Source: Archangium gephyra
GTDB taxonomy: Bacteria; Myxococcota; Myxococcia; Myxococcales; Myxococcaceae
DNA length: 64,000 nucleotides
Assembly (NCBI RefSeq): GCF_001027285.1
Contig: NZ_CP011509.1
Coordinates: forward strand, 1,682,501 to 1,746,500
Reading direction: 5' to 3'
The notes beneath the pieces were generated by a model. The model was not told the DNA's origin. It searched no databases and saw nothing but the letters and a program-made list of their open reading frames with translations. Positions within the stretch are counted from its first letter, which is position 1; every line of letters begins with the position of its first letter. Made by a program: the position numbers and the translations under genes. This document shows, one piece after another, positions 7,082 to 14,200 of the stretch.

Positions 7082-8865
7082 GCCGCCTCCGGGGTGCTCG
7101 CCTGCAGCTGCGAGCCGAGGATCTCGTTGTAGAGCGCGCTCGAGGCGAGCAGCTGCTCATGGGTTCCCTGCGCCACCACCCGTCCCTCGTCCAACACCAG
7201 GATGAGGTCCGCGTCACGCACCGTGCTGATGCGCTGGGCGATGACGAGCGCCGTGCGGTGCGTGCCTCGCATCAGCCGGTCGAGCGCGTCCTGGATGGCG
7301 GCCTCCGTTCCGGCGTCCACCGCCGAGGTGCTGTCATCGAGGATGAGCAGGCGCGGATCCGTGAGCAGGGCCCGGGCGATCGCCAACCGCTGGCGCTGGC
7401 CTCCCGACAGCCCCACGCCCCTCTCGCCCACCACCGTGTCGTAGCCCTGTGGCAGTCCGGCGATGAACTCCGCCGCCTGCGCCGCCTCGGCCGCCGCGTG
7501 AATCTGCTCCTGCGTGGCTTCCGGGCGGCCGTAGGCGATGTTCTCGCGCACCGTCCCCGAGAAGAGCAGGGCGTCCTGCAGCACCACGCCTATCTGCGAG
7601 CGCAGGCTGGAGAGCGTCACCTCGCGCACGTCGTGCCCGTCCAGCAGCACCGCGCCTCCCGTTACGTCGTAGAAGCGGGGAATGAGGTTGATGATCGTGC
7701 TCTTCCCCGAGCCCGTCGTCCCCAGGATGGCCACGAGCTGTCCCGGTTCGGCCACGAAGCTCACCCCCTGGAGGATCTCCCGCTCGCTGCCCGCGTAGCG
7801 GAAGCGCACGTCGCGCAGCTCCACCCGTCCCTGGAGCGGCGGCAGTGTCCGGGCTCCCGGCTTGTCGGCCACCTCCACCTGGGTGTCGAGCAGCTCGAAC
7901 ACGCGCAGCGCGGAGGCCCCGGCGCGGGAGATCTGCGCCGCGATGAAGCCCAGCGTCATGAGCGGCATGAGCAGGAAGCCCAGGTAGCTGTTGAACGCGA
8001 GCAGCTCCCCGAGCGTCAGCTGTTGGCGGAAGATCAGCAGGCCTCCAACACCCACCACCACGAGCGTGCCGAGGTTGGCGAAGAAGCCCACGAACGGGAA
8101 GTTGGTGGAGATGGCCTCGATGATTCCCAGGTTGTGGCCGAGCAGCTCGTCGTTGATCTTCCGGTAGCGGGCGGCCTCGCGCTCCTCGCCGGAGAAGGCG
8201 CGCACCACGCGGATGCCGCGCAGATCCTCCTGGAGCACCGTGTTGAGCCGGCCCAGCGCGGCCTGCACCCGGCCGAACAGCGGGCCCATCCTCCCCACGA
8301 AGTTGCGCAGCAACCAGAGGATGGGCGCGATGGACGTCAGCGCCACCACCGCGAGCACCGGGTTGATGCTGAGCAGCAGCACCGCGCAGCCCACCAGCAT
8401 GGCGCACGAGGCGGCGAGCTGCACCACGCCGGAGCCGACGAAGCTGCGCACCTGCTCGACGTCGTTGGTGAGCCGGGTGAGGAGCTGGCCGGTCTGCGCC
8501 TGGTCGTAGTAGCTGAAGCTCAGCCGCTGGATGCGCGCGAAGAGCGCATCCCTCAAGTCGAAGGCGACGCCCTGGGAGACACGCTCGGCCAGGTAGCCCT
8601 GGAGGAAGTTGAAGAGTCCCCGCCCCAGGGCGATGGCCACCAGGCCTCCCACGGCCTGGAACACCAGGGTGCTGTCGCTCCGGGCGATGCCGCCGTCGAT
8701 GGCCAGCCGCACCATCTGGGGCGCCGCGAGGTTGGCGGCGGACACGAGCAGCAGCGCCACCAGCGCGCCCGCCGTCTCCAGCTTGTACCGGCCCAGATAC
8801 CCGAGCGCCCGCCCGATGGCCTTCCCGCTGCCCGGGGGCGCCTGCGGTCTTCGTCCGTGTTCCAT
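7078..8865 (-). CDS. ABC exporter subunit with degenerate ATP site (BmrC/TM287-like)
   Basis: A 595-residue half-transporter, first gene of the pair. The six-helix domain spans ~residues 25-330. The ATPase domain shows Walker A GTTGSGKST (382-390), a canonical LSGGQ signature (486-490) and Walker B LLILDDSTSAVD, where Asp511 replaces the catalytic glutamate. This Asp is the mark of the subunit that builds the degenerate, non-hydrolysing site in heterodimeric exporters of the BmrCD/TM287-288 class. Paired with the LSQGQ of the neighbour, it predicts one active and one silent ATP site. The gene diverges from the metallopeptidase at 8967, about 100 bases away. Confidence 0.9.
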   Translation of the reverse strand: MEHGRRPQAPPGSGKAIGRALGYLGRYKLETAGALVALLLVSAANLAAPQMVRLAIDGGIARSDSTLVFQAVGGLVAIALGRGLFNFLQGYLAERVSQGVAFDLRDALFARIQRLSFSYYDQAQTGQLLTRLTNDVEQVRSFVGSGVVQLAASCAMLVGCAVLLLSINPVLAVVALTSIAPILWLLRNFVGRMGPLFGRVQAALGRLNTVLQEDLRGIRVVRAFSGEEREAARYRKINDELLGHNLGIIEAISTNFPFVGFFANLGTLVVVGVGGLLIFRQQLTLGELLAFNSYLGFLLMPLMTLGFIAAQISRAGASALRVFELLDTQVEVADKPGARTLPPLQGRVELRDVRFRYAGSEREILQGVSFVAEPGQLVAILGTTGSGKSTIINLIPRFYDVTGGAVLLDGHDVREVTLSSLRSQIGVVLQDALLFSGTVRENIAYGRPEATQEQIHAAAEAAQAAEFIAGLPQGYDTVVGERGVGLSGGQRQRLAIARALLTDPRLLILDDSTSAVDAGTEAAIQDALDRLMRGTHRTALVIAQRISTVRDADLILVLDEGRVVAQGTHEQLLASSALYNEILGSQLQASTPEAA

Positions 8866-8966
8866 GTCCGGGCAGACGTAGCGGAGTGAGCCCCGGGCCG
8901 CAATGTCCTCGCGGAGAAGTGAGGGAGTGCTTGACGCTGCACGAGGGGAACGCTCGGATGCGCCCC

Positions 8967-10625
8967 ATGACCGAGCTGCTCACCCGCGCCGAAGCGTCGA
9001 ACTACAAGGAAACCTCACGTCACGCCGATGTGCTCGCTTTCGTCGACGAGCTGTGCCGACGGACGAAGCTCGTGAAGCGTGTCGACTTCGGCCAGAGCGG
9101 CGAGGGCCAGCCGCTGGCCGCGCTCATCGTCAGCGATCGCAACTGCTTCACCCCCGAGCTCGCCCGCAGGCAGAAGAAGCTCGTGGTGATGATCGAGGCC
9201 AACATCCACGCCGGTGAGGTCGAGGGCAAGGAGGCCGTCCTCGCGCTCGCTCGGGATTTGACGCTCACCAAGCTGGGCCAGAAGCTGCTCGACAGGCTCT
9301 GCCTCGTGCTGATTCCGAACTTCAACCCCGATGGCAACGACCGCATCAGCCCCAACAACCGCAAGCTGGACCTGAAGACCCTCGAGGGCCAGGTGAACCC
9401 CGAGGGCGGCGTGGGCATGCGCTACACGGGCGAGGGCTGGAACCTCAACCGCGACAGCATGAAGCAGGAGGCGCCCGAGACGCGCAACCTCGCGAAGTTC
9501 TATCAGTCCTGGTGGCCCGATGTGTTCATCGACTGCCACACCACCGACGGCAGCATCCACGCCTTCGACCTCACCTATGACACGTCGCACTCGAACGAGC
9601 CGCTCTTCTCCGAGCTGCGCGAGTTCAACCGGGAGATGCTCGAGCGGGTGTCCAAGGCCGTGAAGACGCGCCATGGCTTCGACAGCTTCTGGTACGGCAA
9701 CTACAAGGAGGAGGGCAATCCCGTCTCCGGCTGGCACACCTACCCCGCGCTCCCGCGCTTCGGCAGCCACTACCGCGGCCTGCTCGGCCGCATCGACGTG
9801 CTGCTCGAGACCTACAGCTACATCGACTTCCCGCGCCGCTGCGCGGTGATGCGGGCCTGGTTGCTCGAGCTCATCCGCGACGCCGCCAAGAACGCCACCG
9901 CCTACCGCGCCATGACCCAGGCCGAGGAGGAGCGCATCATCTCACGCGGTGAGTCGCCCGATGTGCGGGCGCTCGTGGGCATCAACTACGGCGTGGCCAC
10001 GCGCGACGACAAGGGCGCGCTCGTGTTCGAGTACCCCGCCTACGCGAAGCCCGACGACGTGGCCCACATCCTCGCCTTCGACGAGGCCAGCATCACCGCG
10101 CGCCGCTACCCCGGCAAGCGCCGCCGGGCGTACCTGACGCCGCACCACCGCACGTTCGTGCCCACGCAGGCGGTGAGCACCCCGGCCGCGTACCTCGCGC
10201 CGGCCGAGCTCGCCTCGCGCCTCGAGGGCCATGGCATCCGCTTCGAGCGCCTCGACGCCCCGCGGCGCTTCACCGTGGACAGCTACCGCGTGGCCCGCCG
10301 CGAGGAGACGTTCAGCCCGGATGTGGCCACCAACGTCCCGCCTCCCGGCCAGTCCGAGGTGCCGCTCAGCCAGAAGCCCAAGCCCGTGCGCTTCGAGACC
10401 GTGCTCACCGTGGCTCCCGAGCGCACCACGCGCGAGTTCCCCGCGGGCACCCTGCTCGTGCCCACCGCCCAGCGCACCGGCACCCTCGCGGTGTACCTGC
10501 TCGAGCCGCACTCCGACGACGGCTTCTGCCGCTGGCAGTTCCTCGACGGCCTCATCCAGGTGGGTGAGCTCTATCCGGTCCACCGCGTGGTGGACTCGGC
10601 CCACGCGCCCAAGAAGGCGGAGTGA
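8967..10625 (+). CDS. M14-family zinc carboxypeptidase-like protein
   Basis: A 552-residue zinc metallopeptidase of the carboxypeptidase A clan. The metal ligands are visible as HAGEVEGKE (HxxE, His81 and Glu84) and DCHTTDG (His191), with PNFNPDGNDR and WNLNRD between them supplying substrate-binding Asn/Arg, and LLETYSY further on holding the likely catalytic glutamate. There is no signal peptide with the MTELLTR start, so it should be cytosolic; the in-frame ATG at 8958 gives only three more residues. The last ~200 residues form a separate region of unknown role. Substrates are probably peptides or amidated small molecules. It is not obviously in an operon. Confidence 0.85.
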   Translation: MTELLTRAEASNYKETSRHADVLAFVDELCRRTKLVKRVDFGQSGEGQPLAALIVSDRNCFTPELARRQKKLVVMIEANIHAGEVEGKEAVLALARDLTLTKLGQKLLDRLCLVLIPNFNPDGNDRISPNNRKLDLKTLEGQVNPEGGVGMRYTGEGWNLNRDSMKQEAPETRNLAKFYQSWWPDVFIDCHTTDGSIHAFDLTYDTSHSNEPLFSELREFNREMLERVSKAVKTRHGFDSFWYGNYKEEGNPVSGWHTYPALPRFGSHYRGLLGRIDVLLETYSYIDFPRRCAVMRAWLLELIRDAAKNATAYRAMTQAEEERIISRGESPDVRALVGINYGVATRDDKGALVFEYPAYAKPDDVAHILAFDEASITARRYPGKRRRAYLTPHHRTFVPTQAVSTPAAYLAPAELASRLEGHGIRFERLDAPRRFTVDSYRVARREETFSPDVATNVPPPGQSEVPLSQKPKPVRFETVLTVAPERTTREFPAGTLLVPTAQRTGTLAVYLLEPHSDDGFCRWQFLDGLIQVGELYPVHRVVDSAHAPKKAE

Positions 10626-10635
10626 CGCACCGCGC

Positions 10636-11028
10636 CTACTTCCCGGGTTTGTGAGGGGGCAGCTCCTCCGGCAGCGGTATCCGGACGAGCTTCAGCCCCT
10701 TCGCCCCGTGGTCGATGACGGTGAAGCCCTGGCCCGCCACCCGCAAGAGCTGGCCATCCTTCGCGGCTCCGCTCGCGAGCCATGCCTCCGCCTCCGCTCG
10801 CGAGGCGAAAGAGTGGGCGATCTGGATTCCCTCGCGTGCGGGGGTCGTGATTTTTCGAAAAAATTCGCGAAACTCTTCGAGTTTCTTGAGGTCATCCCGC
10901 ACGAAGAGCAGCGCGGCCGCGCAGACCCGGAGTGCCGCGTCCTCGGGTGTCCCCTCGGGGTGCTGCTTGCTCAAGGACTCCACGGTGCGGAGCACGGCAT
11001 CGGCATCGAAGTTCTTGTCGTAGTTCAT
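10636..11028 (-). CDS. Small cytosolic protein, possible immunity partner
   Basis: A 130-residue soluble protein (MNYDKNFDADAVLRTVESL), helical and charged in its first half, with a C-terminal part (SFASRAEAEAWLAS, GQLLRVAGQGFTVIDHG) that could form a small alpha/beta fold. No signal peptide. It begins 17 bases after the stop of the lipoprotein gene at 11046-11537 and is surely co-transcribed with it. In SitA-type loci a small cytosolic immunity gene follows the lipoprotein toxin, so an immunity role is a reasonable guess from position alone; I do not recognise the family. The open frame continues upstream to 11361 but overlaps the lipoprotein gene. Confidence 0.7.
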   Translation of the reverse strand: MNYDKNFDADAVLRTVESLSKQHPEGTPEDAALRVCAAALLFVRDDLKKLEEFREFFRKITTPAREGIQIAHSFASRAEAEAWLASGAAKDGQLLRVAGQGFTVIDHGAKGLKLVRIPLPEELPPHKPGK

Positions 11029-11045
11029 CGCGAGTCCGTAAGCGT

Positions 11046-11537
11046 CTAGAGAGCAAGGGGAGCGAGGATGAGCGCGCCGCTTCCGCCCGTGGCGAGGATG
11101 AAAGCGGCGCCCGCGACGACGACGACGGTTCCGAGCGCGACCTCGGACTTGTGGGCCCGAATCCAGTCGCGCGCCTTGTCGAAGCTGGAGAACTCGAGCG
11201 GCGGACGCTTCTTCGCCCGCTCCGCGTCTTCCTTCTCCTTCTCCTCGACGCACTGCATGTACTGCTTGCGGCACTCCCGCGTGCAGTGCTCGTAGTACCA
11301 CTCGTTGTGCTCGACATGCGGGTAGGGCTGCTTCGCGGACTCCCAGCACCGGGTGAAGCACTGGTTCAACTCGTCGTCGCAGTCGAACCCGGCTCCCCCC
11401 GTCCCGAGCGCACCGCCGACTCCGCTGGCGTCCTCATCAATGAGGTAGGTCCGGGTGCTCAGGTCCCGCGACGGCCGTGCATGGCCGCAACCGGCACACA
11501 CCACCAGCGCGGCGCTCAGCAACGCCAGCAGCTTCAT
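11046..11537 (-). CDS. Cys-rich lipoprotein resembling a payload-less SitA-type carrier
   Basis: A 163-residue lipoprotein with lipobox VVCAGC. After a Gly-rich spacer comes a Cys/Trp/His-rich segment (CDDELNQCFTRCW, HNEWYYEHCTRECRKQYMQC), then a charged helix, FSSFDKARDWIRAHKSEV, and a C-terminal glycine-rich hydrophobic helix ending in GGSGALILAPLAL. This layout matches what I recall as the conserved N-terminal carrier of some myxobacterial SitA lipoprotein toxins, which would continue after the LAPLAL segment into a variable toxic domain. Here the protein stops exactly there. It may be a truncated toxin, a decoy, or an unrelated lipoprotein family. I preferred the ATG at 11537 because it places the charged n-region directly before the signal helix. 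Confidence 0.7.
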   Translation of the reverse strand: MKLLALLSAALVVCAGCGHARPSRDLSTRTYLIDEDASGVGGALGTGGAGFDCDDELNQCFTRCWESAKQPYPHVEHNEWYYEHCTRECRKQYMQCVEEKEKEDAERAKKRPPLEFSSFDKARDWIRAHKSEVALGTVVVVAGAAFILATGGSGALILAPLAL

Positions 11538-11890
<353 letters not shown>

Positions 11891-14197
11891 ATGGACTCTC
11901 CGCCGATGAACGACACCCCCCCGTTTCCCCGCCTCCTCGGACGCTACGAGCTCGTGCACCTGCTCGGGCAGGGCGGCATGGGCGAGGTCTATCTCGCCAA
12001 GATTTCGGGCGCGGCCGGCTTCGAGAAGCCCTGCATCGTCAAGACGATCCTCCCCGCGCTCCTCAAGGACGTGCAGTTCCTGGATCGCTTCCACCACGAG
12101 GCCAAGGTGCTCGTGCACCTCGTCCACTCGTCCATCGCGCAGGTCTACGACATGGGCGAGGCCGAGGGCACCTACTACATGGCCCTCGAGTACGTGGCCG
12201 GCGTGGACCTGTCCTTCCTCCAGGACCAGGCGCGCAACGAGGGCCAGCAGATCCCCGTCCCCGTGGCGCTCTACCTCGGCCAGCGCATCGCCGAGGGGCT
12301 CGGCTATGCCCACCGCAAGACGGGCCCGGACGGCTCGCCACTGGGCATCGTCCACCGCGACGTCTCGCCCCACAACGTGATGCTGTCCTACGAGGGCGAG
12401 GTCAAGGTCATCGACTTCGGCCTCGCCAAGAGCGCCGCGCGCAGCAAGTACACGCTGCCGTCCACCGTCATGGGCAAGCTGGGCTACATGTCCCCGGAGC
12501 AGGTGCGCGCCGAGGCCGTGGACCACCGCAGCGACATCTACTCCTGTGGCGTGGTGGTGTGGGAGCTGCTCGCGGGCCGCCCCCTCATCCGCCATGGCAC
12601 GGTGGGCGAGATGATGGCCGCCATGTCCAACCCCCGCGTGCCCGCGCTGCACGAGGTGCGTCCAGACGTGGACCCCGCCCTCGACGCGGTGGTGCGCCGC
12701 GCGCTGGCGCCCTCGCCCGAGGACCGCTACGCCCGCTCCGACGACTTCGCCCGCGCCCTCAACGAGCAGCTGCTGCGCTCCGGCTCCTCCCTCGGTGCCG
12801 AGGAGGTGGGCGACTTCGTCCGCACGCTCTGCCCGCAGGCCTTCGCCGCACAGCGCCAGCTCATCTCCCGTGTCTCCTCCAGCCCCGGAGTGCGCCGCAC
12901 GCCCCTGCCCGGCGGCTCCCTGGTGCCCATGAATGCCGACGCGCCCGTGAACACCGGGCGCCTCTCCCCGCTGCCCCTGCAGCCGCCCTTCGCCACTCCC
13001 GCCACCGGCTACGAGCCCACCATGGTGCGCTCGCCCAGCACCACCGCGACTCCCGCGGTCGGCGGCGTGCCCGCCCCCGTGCCGGCCGAGACGCTCCAAC
13101 TGGAGAAGAGCTCCCACGGGCCCGGCCGGAAGGGGTGGACGGCGGCGATCGCACTCGGGGCCCTCGGGCTGATTGGCGCCACCGCGGGCGTCACCGCGTT
13201 CCTGATGAACCAGCCGCCCGAGCACCCGCCTCGGCCGGCGTGGGCCGCCGAGGGACCGGGGCATGATGGGCCTCCGCGGCCGCCTCCCCCGGGCATGGGG
13301 CCTCCCCCTCACGAGCTGCACCCCCCGCCTCCCGGCATGGGGCCTCCGCATGAAGAGGGCCGTCCCATGCCCGGTGGTCCCCAGGCCGTGGCCGAGGCGC
13401 CCCAGACTCCCGACGCGGTCGAGGCCCTCGAGCCGCCAGAGGACGCGGGCGCGCCCACCGAGCCCGAGGTGGAGGCTGAAGCGGAAGCTGATGCTGATGC
13501 GGAGGCCGAGGCGGCGCAGCCCGCGAAGCCCAAGCCGTCCGAGTCACACGCTCGCCCGCAGAAGTTCGTCCCGGCGGAGCACGTGGCGTTGCTGAGGAAG
13601 TCGAATCGCGATGACTACTTCCGCGTCGACCGTGGGCGGCTCGCGGGGCTCTCCATGGGAATGGTCCTCCAGGTGGTCGCCGCGCCGGTGAAGGACGGCA
13701 AGGCGCGGCTGCTGGGCGAAGCGAAGGTGCTGGATGTGAGGCCGGGGCGCTCGACGCTGAGCGCCGACGCGCGTGTGCGCAACGCGGGCAGGGTGGAGCT
13801 CTACGTCGTGCTCCCCAGGGGCACCAGCGCGGGCGCCAGGTCCGAAGCCTCCGAGTCCGAGCCCCAGGCCGGCACCGCCACGCCGCCCGCGGAGGTGGCC
13901 CCCGCGCCGACGCCCGCGGAGCCCCGGCGGTTGAACGGCCGCATCCGTCTCACGGGCATCCCCCCCTTCAACCAGAAGATCGAGCTCACCAGCACCGACA
14001 CCGTCCTCTGGAGCGGCTGCATCCTCGTCGCCAATGGACGGGACATGTACAAGCTCGGCGGTATGGCTCCCGGTGGCGTGCGGGAGATCCCCGTGAACGA
14101 GTTCAAGAAGGGCGGCCGGGACGTGCCCTTCGTGGGCAAGGGCCGGTTGGGTCTCTTCTGCGTCGAGGGGACCAAGGAGTTCCCCGCGAAGCTGTGA
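11891..14197 (+). CDS. Membrane-anchored Ser/Thr protein kinase (PknB-like)
   Basis: A 768-residue eukaryotic-type kinase. The kinase domain (~residues 18-300) has the glycine loop GQGGMGEVY (26-34), the VK lysine (Lys51), HRDVSPHN (155-162; the usual LKPEN is replaced by VSPHN, as in many myxobacterial kinases) and DFG (175-177), with activation-loop threonines and SPE. A linker, one transmembrane helix (~415-438) and Pro-Gly-His- then Glu/Ala-rich low-complexity stretches follow. The outer part has a ~90-residue region (YFRVDRGRLAGLSMGMVLQV) that looks like a small beta domain, and ends in a second beta-like segment rich in Gly/Lys. Downstream targets are unknown. The ATG at 11906 is an alternative start. 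Confidence 0.9.
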   Translation: MDSPPMNDTPPFPRLLGRYELVHLLGQGGMGEVYLAKISGAAGFEKPCIVKTILPALLKDVQFLDRFHHEAKVLVHLVHSSIAQVYDMGEAEGTYYMALEYVAGVDLSFLQDQARNEGQQIPVPVALYLGQRIAEGLGYAHRKTGPDGSPLGIVHRDVSPHNVMLSYEGEVKVIDFGLAKSAARSKYTLPSTVMGKLGYMSPEQVRAEAVDHRSDIYSCGVVVWELLAGRPLIRHGTVGEMMAAMSNPRVPALHEVRPDVDPALDAVVRRALAPSPEDRYARSDDFARALNEQLLRSGSSLGAEEVGDFVRTLCPQAFAAQRQLISRVSSSPGVRRTPLPGGSLVPMNADAPVNTGRLSPLPLQPPFATPATGYEPTMVRSPSTTATPAVGGVPAPVPAETLQLEKSSHGPGRKGWTAAIALGALGLIGATAGVTAFLMNQPPEHPPRPAWAAEGPGHDGPPRPPPPGMGPPPHELHPPPPGMGPPHEEGRPMPGGPQAVAEAPQTPDAVEALEPPEDAGAPTEPEVEAEAEADADAEAEAAQPAKPKPSESHARPQKFVPAEHVALLRKSNRDDYFRVDRGRLAGLSMGMVLQVVAAPVKDGKARLLGEAKVLDVRPGRSTLSADARVRNAGRVELYVVLPRGTSAGARSEASESEPQAGTATPPAEVAPAPTPAEPRRLNGRIRLTGIPPFNQKIELTSTDTVLWSGCILVANGRDMYKLGGMAPGGVREIPVNEFKKGGRDVPFVGKGRLGLFCVEGTKEFPAKL

Positions 14198-14200
14198 GGC

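Noticed and set aside
5129-7132. Long open frame of 667 codons antisense to the ABC exporter
   Set aside because: High-GC antisense opening: composition is rich in Arg, Gly, Ala, His and Pro with no domain, and the opposite strand encodes a clear ABC protein.
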